Positions 1 through 5,793 of a stretch of DNA of 5,886 bases are shown here, piece after piece (within the stretch, counting starts at the first letter, position 1; each line of letters opens with the position of its first letter). The notes beneath the pieces are model-generated. The model saw only the letters and a program-made list of their open reading frames with translations, did no database searches and was not told the origin of the DNA. Source of the DNA: an uncultured Solirubrobacteraceae bacterium (GTDB taxonomy: Bacteria > Actinomycetota > Thermoleophilia > Solirubrobacterales > Solirubrobacteraceae); NCBI GenBank assembly GCA_955652215.1, contig CATPAX010000213.1:1-5886 (forward strand). Reading direction: 5' to 3'. A program made the position numbers and the translations under genes.

Positions 1-489
1 ACTCCGGCAGAGGTCTACGAGGATCCCTCGACCGTGTTCGTGGCTGACTTCCTCGGCGTGTCGAACCTGATGGATGCCGAGGCGACCGGATCGCCCGGCG
101 ATGTCTGCACGGTCCGGGTCGGCGAGTTCACGCTGCGGGCCGGCTGCGGCGATGTGAAAGCACGAGGGCCGGTCAAGATCGTGGCCCGGCCCGAGCGCGT
201 ACTGCTCCTCGAACATGGCTCCAGCCAGGAGAACTGCCTGCCGGGCATGGTCGAGCGAACCGTCTATGTAGGCTCGAGCGTGCAGGTGATGGTGCGGCTG
301 GCCACCGGGGCCTCGGTCCAGTCCTCGATCGCGAACATGGGAAGCACCGGGACATACCAGCAGGGCACACCGGTGTCGGTGCATGTGCCTGCGGGAGCGC
401 TGCGCGTGCTCGACCCCGGTCCCGCTCCGGCGAGCGGCGAGGAGCCCGGGCCGCTCGAGCCCGAGCCGGCCGTGGGCGTCGGCCACTGA
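1..489 (+). CDS. ABC transporter ATP-binding protein, PotA/UgpC type, C-terminal part (5' truncated)
   Basis: The frame is open from the first base and ends at TGA 487-489, giving 162 visible residues; the nucleotide-binding domain lies off the left edge. The opening residues TPAEVYEDPSTVFVADFLGV are the typical join between the ATPase core and the C-terminal regulatory region in importers of the spermidine/putrescine, sugar or iron/phosphonate type. ARPERV (about residues 62-67) and the beta-rich stretch to about residue 137 fit a TOBE domain, which in this family contacts substrate or regulators. The last 25 residues (DPGPAPASGEEPG onward) are a low-complexity Pro/Glu/Gly tail, probably disordered. 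The protein would act at the inner face of the membrane, powering import with a permease and binding protein encoded outside the window. The substrate cannot be read from this fragment. The MFS gene follows after 14 bases. Family call firm, substrate unknown. Confidence 0.88.
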   Translation, partial: TPAEVYEDPSTVFVADFLGVSNLMDAEATGSPGDVCTVRVGEFTLRAGCGDVKARGPVKIVARPERVLLLEHGSSQENCLPGMVERTVYVGSSVQVMVRLATGASVQSSIANMGSTGTYQQGTPVSVHVPAGALRVLDPGPAPASGEEPGPLEPEPAVGVGH

Positions 490-503
490 TCGGCCGCCGC
501 CGG

Positions 504-1745
504 GTGCCGGCACGCAGCGAGCGAAGAGCGGCCCCTGGCCGCGACCTCGAGACCACTCGAGCGACGGACCGCTACCGCGCCTTCCTGGCGGTCCCCGGAG
601 CGCCACGGGTGCTGGCCAGCTCGATCGTCGCCCGACTTCCGCTCGGGATGTCGACCCTGGCGATCCTGCTCCTGATCCATCAGCAGACAGGGTCCTTCGC
701 TTCGGCCGGCGTGGTGGTCGGCGCGTTCACCGTGGCGAGCGCCGCGGCGGCACCGGTGCAGGGCGCGCTGGTAGACCGATACGGCGCTCAGCGCGTACTC
801 CCGCCGTTCGCGGTCCTCCAAGCCGCGTGTCTCGTGGCCCTGGTGCTGCTGGCTCGCGGCAGTGCGCCGATCGCCGGGTTGATCGCGATGGCGGTCGCGG
901 CCGGAGCTCTGGTCCCGCCGGTCGACGCTTGCGTCCGGGTGCTGTGGCGCGACGTCGCTCCCGAGCCCGCTGTGCTCGAGGCCGCCTATCAGCTCGACGC
1001 CACCAGCCAGGAGGTGATCTGGACCGCCGGCCCGCTGCTTGTGGCGCTGGCCGCCGCGGTGGCTCCGTCCGGGGCGGTGCTGGCCACGGCCGCGATAGTT
1101 CTCGGGGGGACGCTGCTTTTCGTGAGCGCGCCGCTGGCGCGGCGCTCGACTGGTTCGGGAGGGTCGCGGCGCCCGGGGGCGGCGCTGGCCAGCCCCGCTC
1201 TGCGCCTCCTGCTCGTCGTCTCGGCGCTGCTCGGCTTCGGGGTCGGGGCGGTCGAGGTCGGGTTGCCTGCACTCGCACTTCGGGCCGGCGCGAGGGGCGT
1301 GTCGGGGATCCTGCTCGCCCTCTGGAGCATTGGCAGTATGGCCGGCGGTTTCGCCTACGGCCTTCGCAGCTGGCGGCTCGACACCGCGGGGCGCTACCCG
1401 ATTCTGCTTGCCGTGATCGCGCTCTGCACGGCGCCACTGATCGTCGCGCACGGACTCGGCGCGGCGCTCCCGCTGAGCGCGATAGCGGGGATCGGCTATG
1501 CCCCCGCGCTGTCGTGCGAGTACGTGCTGGTCGGCAGGCTGGTGCCGCGCGACGTGGCGGGGGAGGCGTTCATGTGGACCACCGCAAGCCTGGTTGCCGG
1601 CATCGCAGCGGGCGCGGCGATCGCCGGACCGCTCGTGCAGGACGTCGGCATCCCGTGGTCGTTCGCGGTCGGGTGCGGCGTAAGCGCCGCGGCCGCCCTT
1701 GTGGCCCGGGCCGGACGCGGGCGCATGGAGGCGAAGCCGACATGA
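504..1745 (+). CDS. Major facilitator superfamily (MFS) transporter
   Basis: This complete 413-residue membrane protein has about 12 hydrophobic segments, roughly at 36-60, 66-86, 99-117, 121-139, 170-188, 190-209, then a basic Ser/Gly/Arg loop (211-227), and 231-252, 266-286, 298-315, 318-337, 357-377 and 384-401. GALVDRYGAQRV at about 87-98, after helix 2, is a recognisable MFS motif A (GxxxDRxGxRxx), and the length is normal for the family. The charged central loop splits it into two six-helix halves. I chose GTG 504 because the frame has no other start before helix 1 and it lies 14 bases after the preceding stop; no good ribosome binding site is visible, so translation may be coupled to the ABC gene. 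Substrate is unknown: proton-driven efflux of a small molecule is the common role of such proteins, but nothing here proves direction or cargo. It is probably co-transcribed with the ABC ATPase gene. Confidence 0.9.
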   Translation: MPARSERRAAPGRDLETTRATDRYRAFLAVPGAPRVLASSIVARLPLGMSTLAILLLIHQQTGSFASAGVVVGAFTVASAAAAPVQGALVDRYGAQRVLPPFAVLQAACLVALVLLARGSAPIAGLIAMAVAAGALVPPVDACVRVLWRDVAPEPAVLEAAYQLDATSQEVIWTAGPLLVALAAAVAPSGAVLATAAIVLGGTLLFVSAPLARRSTGSGGSRRPGAALASPALRLLLVVSALLGFGVGAVEVGLPALALRAGARGVSGILLALWSIGSMAGGFAYGLRSWRLDTAGRYPILLAVIALCTAPLIVAHGLGAALPLSAIAGIGYAPALSCEYVLVGRLVPRDVAGEAFMWTTASLVAGIAAGAAIAGPLVQDVGIPWSFAVGCGVSAAAALVARAGRGRMEAKPT

Positions 1746-1829
1746 CCGAGATGAAGGGGCCACCATGCGGGCTGTTCGCTGCGTTTCGCTGGTTGGGGCT
1801 CCGCGCGGTGAGGCGTCGGATGCAGGCGA

Positions 1830-1845
1830 TAGATTGTGCGACATG
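1830..1845 (+). promoter_or_regulatory. Candidate -10 box and leaderless start of the PD40 gene
   Basis: TAGATT (1830-1835) fits the actinobacterial -10 pattern TANNNT. Seven bases separate it from ATG 1843, which is where transcription would start, so the mRNA would begin at the start codon. There is no purine-rich ribosome binding site just before this ATG, and no convincing -35 box 16-18 bases upstream. Inferred from spacing only. Confidence 0.45.
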
Positions 1846-2814
1846 CGACGAGCCCTCATTTCACTCACAGTTGGCCTGTCCGCCAGCGTGGCCGGTGCCT
1901 TCGCGCTCCTCCCCAGCGAGGCTGCGGCGACCTTTCATGGACGCAACGCTCTGCTCGCCTGGTCCTCGTTCGTCAGCAATGGCAAGACGGGCGGCGCGTA
2001 CGCCATCACGATGATTCCCGTGGGGCGAGGCGGGAGACACGTGATCCGCTCCTGCAGTGACGTGGATTCAGTCGGAAATCCGATCTATTGTCAGGACTGG
2101 TACCGGGTGAGCTTCTCGCCTAATGGCCGTCGCCTGATGTGGGACAAGCTGACGCGCGGGGGGAACTGGGTGATCGCGCTGGCGCGCTCGGATGGCAGCG
2201 CCGCGCATACGATCGTTCACGACACCGCACTCAGCGACTCGCAACCGAGCTTTTCCCCGACCGGCCAGCGGATCGTCTACGTGCGCGGACAGATCGGCGC
2301 GGAGGGACAGATCGTCACGAGCGACCTGACCGGCGGCGCTGTGCATGTGCTGACATCGACCGTCACCGGCTCCGGCCCCGCGTGGGCGCCGAACGGACGA
2401 ACGATCGTGTTCGTGCACAACCAAGACATCTGGTCGGTCGGGGTCAATGGGCTGGGCGCCCATCGCCTGATCCGCAACGGTCAAGCTCCAGACTTCTCCC
2501 CTGATGGGCGCCAGATCGTCTACCTGAGCAACGGCGGCGTCGTCTCGACCTTTGGGACCATCTACACCGCCCACGCCGATGGCAGCCACCAGCGCAGGCT
2601 CCCGATCGTGGGGCACTGCTGCAAGTACGTGCAGTCGATCGTGTTCTCCCCCGATGGCAGCAAGCTGGCATTCGGCTTGCTCTCGCCGGCGGCCACGGAA
2701 AGCATCGAGCTGGCGACGGTCTCAATCGCCGGCGGCCGCCCGAAGGTGATCGCGTCGAAGTTCACAAACTCCAACGGTGGATTCACGAACAGCTTGAGCT
2801 GGAAGGCGCGCTGA
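1843..2814 (+). CDS. Exported TolB-like/PD40 beta-propeller protein
   Basis: The product has 323 residues from ATG 1843. Residues 1-29 form a classic Sec signal peptide: MRR, a hydrophobic core (about 4-23) and an AxA-type site at SEAAA, so cleavage near 29 is likely. There is no lipobox cysteine. The mature part carries five PD40/WD40-like blades with the signature F/W-S/A-P-x-G-x-x-I/L: FSPNGRRLMW (91-100), FSPTGQRIVY (137-146), WAPNGRTIVF (181-190), FSPDGRQIVY (218-227) and FSPDGSKLAF (268-277). A shortened repeat, SLSW, lies at the C-terminus. This is the fold of the TolB propeller and of many secreted actinobacterial proteins that bind other proteins or cell-surface ligands; no catalytic residues are evident. 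C71 and C83 could form a disulfide. An alternative ATG at 1765 has a good ribosome binding site (AAGGGG, 5-base spacer) but would put 26 non-hydrophobic residues before the signal peptide, so I prefer 1843. Precise role unknown. Confidence 0.85.
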   Translation: MRRALISLTVGLSASVAGAFALLPSEAAATFHGRNALLAWSSFVSNGKTGGAYAITMIPVGRGGRHVIRSCSDVDSVGNPIYCQDWYRVSFSPNGRRLMWDKLTRGGNWVIALARSDGSAAHTIVHDTALSDSQPSFSPTGQRIVYVRGQIGAEGQIVTSDLTGGAVHVLTSTVTGSGPAWAPNGRTIVFVHNQDIWSVGVNGLGAHRLIRNGQAPDFSPDGRQIVYLSNGGVVSTFGTIYTAHADGSHQRRLPIVGHCCKYVQSIVFSPDGSKLAFGLLSPAATESIELATVSIAGGRPKVIASKFTNSNGGFTNSLSWKAR

Positions 2815-2818
2815 GCGG

Positions 2819-2873
2819 TCCTGCCGGGGACGGTTGGGCGCCAGTGGCGCTCAGTTCAGCGGCCCGGGCAGGA
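2819..2873. repeat. Nested inverted repeats between the PD40 and ArsA-like genes
   Basis: An outer inverted repeat TCCTGCC (2819-2825) / GGCAGGA (2867-2873) continues after one mismatch with GGG/CCC. It encloses a perfect 13-bp dyad, GCGCCA-G-TGGCGC (2838-2850). It starts 4 bases after the PD40 stop codon, so it could form a termination structure for that gene, though no T-tract follows. The inner dyad could instead be an operator for the ArsA-like promoter just downstream. Function is inference. Confidence 0.35.
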
Positions 2874-2882
2874 GCGCACACC

Positions 2883-2899
2883 TAAACTCGGCTGTCGTG
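2883..2899 (+). promoter_or_regulatory. Candidate -10 box and leaderless start of the ArsA-like gene
   Basis: TAAACT (2883-2888) matches TANNNT and lies 8 bases before GTG 2897. The arrangement is the same as at the preceding gene: no ribosome binding site directly upstream and no clear -35 box. It supports GTG 2897 as the start rather than TTG 2834, which lies inside the inverted-repeat region. Not tested experimentally. Confidence 0.45.
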
Positions 2900-4042
2900 A
2901 GCGTCGCCGACCTGCTCGAGGGCAAGCACGTATGCGTCTGCGGCGGAGCCGGCGGCGTCGGCAAGACGACCACGTCGGCGGCAATCGCTCTGGGGATGGC
3001 CGCCCGCGGAGCAAAGGTCGCGGTCGTAACGATCGACCCAGCCAGGCGGTTGGCCAACGCGCTCGGCCTCGAAGAGCTTCAGAACGATCCGAGCCGGATC
3101 GAACCTAGCCGCCTGGAGCAGGGGGGGTTGAAGCTAGACGGAGAGCTGTGGGCGATGATGCTCGACCCCAAGCGGACCTTCGACGAACTGATCGACCGGG
3201 TCGCTCCCGATCCCGCCCGGGCGGCCGAGATCAAGCGTAATCGCGTGTATCAAGAGCTGTCCACTGCGGTCTCGGGCTCCCAGGAGTTCACAGCGATCGC
3301 AAAGCTCTACGAGCTCGAGGAGAAAGGCGAGTTCGATCTTCTCGTGCTCGATACTCCGCCCTCTCGTAACGCCCTCGACTTCCTGGACGCCCCGGGACGC
3401 CTGTGGTCGTTTCTTGAAGGCAGGGCGCTCAGGACTTTCCTGCGTCCGACGGGGGCGGGAATGCGGATCATCGGTCGGGGGGCGACGCCGCTGCTGGCGG
3501 CCCTTCGCCGCGTGACCGGCGTCGATCTCCTCGCCGACCTCACCACGTTCTTCGGGCTGCTCGGCGGCATGACCACCGACTTCAGCTTCCGGGCCCAGCG
3601 CGTCGAGCAGATGCTCCGGGCTCCGAGCACAGCGTTCCTGCTTGTCACCTCCTCCCAGCACGATTCGATCGAGGAGACGATCTGGTTTCGCCGGACGCTT
3701 GCGCAGAGCGGATTGCCGTTTGCCGGCGTGGTCGTGAATCGTGTTCACCACGACTTGCTCGGCGAGCGCGACCCCGGCGATGTCGCGCGGGTCCTTCGCC
3801 GGACACTGTCGGAGGACCTTGCCGACAAGGTGGCCGAGAACTTCTACGACTACCACGCCCTGGCCCGCCGCGACGCCCGGAGCCTCAGCCTCCTCGGGCA
3901 GGAGCTCGACGGCCCGCCGCTGATCGCGATCCCTCAGCTCGACGACGACGTCCACGACATCGACGGCCTGCTGGCGATCCATCGCTACCTGTTTGCGTCA
4001 GATCCCGCGCGCGAGCGGCTGATCGCCGACGTCGTCGCCTAA
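2897..4042 (+). CDS. ArsA/Get3-like P-loop ATPase, single-domain actinobacterial type
   Basis: From GTG 2897 the protein has 381 residues. It has the deviant Walker A motif of the ArsA/Get3/MinD group, GGAGGVGKTT (16-25), with the first conserved Gly-rich part and both key residues present. Switch I is TIDPARRL (46-53), and Switch II/Walker B is LVLDTPPS with Asp152 (149-156). VVVNRV (278-283) carries the nucleotide-base-contacting Asn. It is a soluble ATPase expected to work as a dimer or with a partner. Its only cysteines are C13 and C15, just before the P-loop, so neither the arsenite-binding cysteines of E. coli ArsA nor the CxxC of Get3 is present. The TIDPARRL form resembles the mycobacterial Rv3680-type proteins, which usually sit beside a second ArsA-like gene; no partner is adjacent here. 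TTG 2834 would add 21 unlike residues and is less likely. Target process unknown. Its 3' end overlaps the convergent gene by 45 bases. Confidence 0.87.
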   Translation: MSVADLLEGKHVCVCGGAGGVGKTTTSAAIALGMAARGAKVAVVTIDPARRLANALGLEELQNDPSRIEPSRLEQGGLKLDGELWAMMLDPKRTFDELIDRVAPDPARAAEIKRNRVYQELSTAVSGSQEFTAIAKLYELEEKGEFDLLVLDTPPSRNALDFLDAPGRLWSFLEGRALRTFLRPTGAGMRIIGRGATPLLAALRRVTGVDLLADLTTFFGLLGGMTTDFSFRAQRVEQMLRAPSTAFLLVTSSQHDSIEETIWFRRTLAQSGLPFAGVVVNRVHHDLLGERDPGDVARVLRRTLSEDLADKVAENFYDYHALARRDARSLSLLGQELDGPPLIAIPQLDDDVHDIDGLLAIHRYLFASDPARERLIADVVA

Positions 4043-4585
4043 CTGCACGGGGACGGCCTCGATCGTGAGCACCGGGTCCTGCCAGGCGGAGAAGCGCAGC
4101 AGCGTGGACTCCCACGCATCGCGCTGCACCTCCTGGCCCTCCCGGGTGAGCCGCACGAGGCCGGCGTGAAGCAGCTCCCAGACCGCCTGCTCGGCCAGAG
4201 CGAGCCGGGCGCTGGCCCGCATCCCCTCTGACCCGGAGCACCCAACCACCTCGACCAAGCTCAGCGGCCCGGAAGCGCAACGGGCCCCGACGTCCGCTTT
4301 CAGCGTCTCGGACTCGGCCTCGGGCTGAGCGAGGATCGCGGCTGTGACCTCGGATCCGCTGCGCATCGCACTGGCCCACCCCCTCCCCAGTCCGATCTCC
4401 TCTACCTCGAGCTCAGGACCCTCGATGACGGTCAGGCGGGCGCGCTGCGGATCCCAGCTGTGTTCCTGGAGCTGAAAGCGATGCCCCGCGCGCCATGGCT
4501 CGAGCACGCGCGCCTGGAGCTCCTCAGCGGTCAGATTGAAGGCGCGGGCGAGGTGCGGGAACTGACGAAGCTGGACATGGAACAT
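3998..4585 (-). CDS. Conserved-looking protein of unknown function (195 aa)
   Basis: The frame starts at ATG 4585 with MFHVQLRQFPHLARAFNL and ends at TGA 3998-4000. I do not recognise a named domain, but this opening resembles a hypothetical protein I associate with Solirubrobacterales-type genomes (memory only). Visible features are a basic/aromatic N-terminus (1-20), an Leu/Glu-rich segment (21-35), a central acidic stretch with VIEGPELEVEEIGLGRGW (about 53-70), and an Ala-rich probably helical region (about 114-145). There is no signal peptide and no membrane segment; C102 and C116 are the only cysteines. GTG 4612 in the same frame would add nine residues and is less likely. It is the last of four genes in this direction, 80 bases after ppa, and its final 15 codons lie antisense to the end of the ArsA-like gene. 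Real gene likely from extent, context and codon-position pattern; function unknown. Confidence 0.72.
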   Translation of the reverse strand: MFHVQLRQFPHLARAFNLTAEELQARVLEPWRAGHRFQLQEHSWDPQRARLTVIEGPELEVEEIGLGRGWASAMRSGSEVTAAILAQPEAESETLKADVGARCASGPLSLVEVVGCSGSEGMRASARLALAEQAVWELLHAGLVRLTREGQEVQRDAWESTLLRFSAWQDPVLTIEAVPVQLGDDVGDQPLARGI

Positions 4586-4624
4586 GAGCGATACAGGGTC
4601 GCACCGATCCACTCGCCGTCGGCG

Positions 4625-4660
4625 ATCCGCGCGGTCGGCCTAGGAGCACAGCCCGCGGAT
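4625..4660. repeat. Inverted repeat in the ppa to 195-aa gene spacer
   Basis: ATCCGCG (4625-4631) and CGCGGAT (4654-4660) are perfect inverted copies separated by 22 bases. They lie 6-40 bases past the ppa stop codon on the minus strand. They could form a weak hairpin that partly ends or protects the ppa transcript, but there is no T-run, so this is not a standard terminator. The rest of the 80-base spacer shows no clear promoter. Confidence 0.3.
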
Positions 4661-4665
4661 GAGGT

Positions 4666-5163
4666 CTATCTCGCCTGCGAGCGGAACCGCTCGCGCGCTT
4701 GCTCGATCGTTCCGAGCGCGGCGTCCAGCCCGTCCCAGCCGTTGACCTGCGAGTGCTTGTCGGGGTCGAGGTCCTTATAGACGGTGAAGAAGTGGCCGAT
4801 CTCGGCCCGCAGCTGTGCAGGCAGATCGTCGATCCGCTCCACCCAGTTCCACCCAGGGTCGCTGCATGGCACGCACAGGATGTGGTCGTCGGGACCCTTC
4901 TCGTCGGACATCTTGAACAGACCGACTACTTTGGCGGGAACCAGGCATCCCGGGAACGTCGGCTCGGACACGCACACGAGCACGTCTAGCGGATCGCCGT
5001 CGGGGGCCAGCGTGTCGGGCACGTACCCATAGTCGGTCGGGTAGACGACCGAGGCGGACACGAACCGGTCGAGCTTTATGCCCCCAAGCTCCTCGTCGTA
5101 TTCGTACTTGTTGCGGCTCCCTTTCGGGATCTCGACGACGCAAACGAGCGGTTCCAGCTCCAC
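4666..5163 (-). CDS. ppa: Inorganic pyrophosphatase, family I
   Basis: This cytoplasmic enzyme (EC 3.6.1.1) hydrolyses pyrophosphate to two phosphates with Mg2+, pulling biosynthetic reactions forward. It has 165 residues, normal for the bacterial type. The family signature DGDPLDV spans 55-61. Aligning by eye to the E. coli enzyme gives E11 (E20), K19 (K29), E21 (E31), R33 (R43), Y41 (Y51), Y45 (Y55), D55/D57/D60 (D65/D67/D70), D87 (D97), D92 (D102) and Y129-K130 (Y141-K142). The exception is H94 (CAC), which falls where E. coli K104 lies. Five cysteines are present, including C97-V-P-C100 next to that site. The start is GTG 5163, with GAGG five bases upstream overlapping the stop codon of the preceding gene. 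That indicates co-transcription and probably coupled translation with the zinc-knuckle-like protein. The family assignment is certain; the effect of H94 on activity is not. Confidence 0.97.
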   Translation of the reverse strand: MELEPLVCVVEIPKGSRNKYEYDEELGGIKLDRFVSASVVYPTDYGYVPDTLAPDGDPLDVLVCVSEPTFPGCLVPAKVVGLFKMSDEKGPDDHILCVPCSDPGWNWVERIDDLPAQLRAEIGHFFTVYKDLDPDKHSQVNGWDGLDAALGTIEQARERFRSQAR

Positions 5164-5168
5164 CCAGA

Positions 5169-5173
5169 CCTCA
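5169..5173 (-). promoter_or_regulatory. Ribosome binding site of ppa, overlapping the upstream stop codon
   Basis: On the minus strand the sequence TGAGG contains both the TGA stop (5171-5173) of the 95-residue protein and the GAGG ribosome binding site of ppa, five bases before GTG 5163. This fixes the ppa start and suggests that ribosomes finishing the upstream gene re-initiate on ppa. Confidence 0.65.
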
Positions 5174-5458
5174 GTTCATCTGACCGCGAGCGACCGTAAT
5201 GCAGGCTTCGCATCTGGGCCAGGGCGGATTCCAGGGATATCCGGTCACGTCGCGACCGCATAGCGCAGTATCCGGGTCGGTGTCGGTGACCAGGTGGCAC
5301 AGCTCCTCGAAGCCGTCGTCGCTGATGCCCGGCGCGTTGATGCAGCGGGGGTGGACGTTGGGGGCCTTCGTCGGCCCTGAGGCGAACTTGGCCACCGCCA
5401 GAGCATAGTGCCCATCAACGCCCAGTACTACAGGGTTACGCCCCGCTGCTCGAGCCAT
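5171..5458 (-). CDS. Small protein with His/Cys zinc-knuckle-like pattern (95 aa)
   Basis: No named family is recognised. The C-terminal half has H55, C67, C83 and C86 in the order H-x11-C-x15-C-x2-C, within HLVTDTDPDTALCG followed by PPWPRCEACITVAR. This arrangement (His before an ALCG turn, then a CxxC at the start of a helix) is common in small actinobacterial and phage proteins thought to bind one zinc. C39 and C54 are additional. Residues 10-25 are mildly hydrophobic but lack a signal-peptide layout. The start ATG 5458 overlaps the upstream gene by 31 bases and has no clear ribosome binding site, so translation would depend on the upstream gene; an in-frame GTG at 5395 would give a 74-residue form that keeps the whole knuckle. 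It ends 7 bases before ppa. Zinc binding is inference; the role could be regulatory or structural. Confidence 0.7.
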   Translation of the reverse strand: MARAAGRNPVVLGVDGHYALAVAKFASGPTKAPNVHPRCINAPGISDDGFEELCHLVTDTDPDTALCGRDVTGYPWNPPWPRCEACITVARGQMN

Positions 5459-5793
5459 CTTGAGAGCGCGACCGGTGGAGCGTCACCGTACTCGGCGCGC
5501 GCCGCGAGGCGCAGCAGATCGACAGGATCGGCATCGACTTCATCGCGGCGGTAGCGCAGATACACGATGATCGCGCGAGTCATCGCAAGGGCGGGATCCT
5601 CCTCGGGATCGACCGGCCCGGCATCCACCAGATCGAGGGTCCCTTCGATGTCCTCGATCGTCGCGATCGGGCGATCGTCATCCTCCAGGCGTGCGAGCAG
5701 ATCCTCGACCGCGTCGCTTGACCCGTCATCGCAGGCCTCGACGGCCCGGTGAGCCACTTGGGCAAGCGTTACAGGGTCGGGCTCGGTCGGCAT
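5428..5793 (-). CDS. Acidic protein of unknown function (121 aa)
   Basis: ATG 5793 to TAG 5428-5430 encodes a strongly acidic, cytoplasmic-looking protein with long predicted helical stretches: VTLAQVAHRAVEACDDG (8-24), AVEDLLARLEDDD (28-40), the hydrophobic helix LAMTRAIIVYLRYRRDEV (69-86) and VDLLRLAARAEYG (91-103). It has no signal peptide, no membrane helix of sufficient length and no motif I can name; C20 is the only cysteine. It is the first gene of the minus-strand cluster containing ppa. A TANNNT box lies 8 bases before the ATG, in the centre of a palindrome, so it probably carries the operon promoter and may be leaderless. Its 3' end overlaps the zinc-knuckle-like gene by 31 bases. 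A small helical adaptor or regulator is conceivable, but nothing in the sequence shows it. Confidence 0.7.
   Translation of the reverse strand: MPTEPDPVTLAQVAHRAVEACDDGSSDAVEDLLARLEDDDRPIATIEDIEGTLDLVDAGPVDPEEDPALAMTRAIIVYLRYRRDEVDADPVDLLRLAARAEYGDAPPVALSRWLEQRGVTL

Noticed and set aside
264..1868. Long open frame of 534 codons on the minus strand opposite the ABC and MFS genes
   Set aside because: Arg/Gly/Ala/Pro-rich with no motif or hydrophobic pattern; it mirrors the MFS gene, which has clear helices and motif A. It is a high-GC shadow frame.
383..2014. Open frame of 543 codons on the plus strand running through the MFS gene in another frame
   Set aside because: Very Arg-rich with no recognisable domain. 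Its length comes from the scarcity of stop codons in GC-rich DNA.
1742..2014. Possible 90-aa gene starting at the ATGA overlap with the MFS stop
   Set aside because: The start geometry is attractive, but most of it overlaps the PD40 signal peptide and mature coding region out of frame, and the translation is low-complexity and basic.
2068..2616. 182-codon minus-strand frame opposite the PD40 gene
   Set aside because: The plus strand has regularly spaced PD40 blades. The minus translation has no motif and no start signal.
3121..3127. Run of seven G inside the ArsA-like gene as a possible slippage or frameshift site
   Set aside because: The reading frame is intact on both sides and the protein keeps family motifs, so there is no sign of programmed or accidental frameshifting.
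3134..3982. 282-codon minus-strand frame opposite the ArsA-like gene
   Set aside because: The plus strand encodes a full set of ATPase motifs across this stretch; the minus frame shows none.
3885..4379. 164-codon minus-strand frame in a second frame over the 195-aa unknown
   Set aside because: Arg/Gly-rich shadow of the 3998-4585 gene; no plausible start or context.
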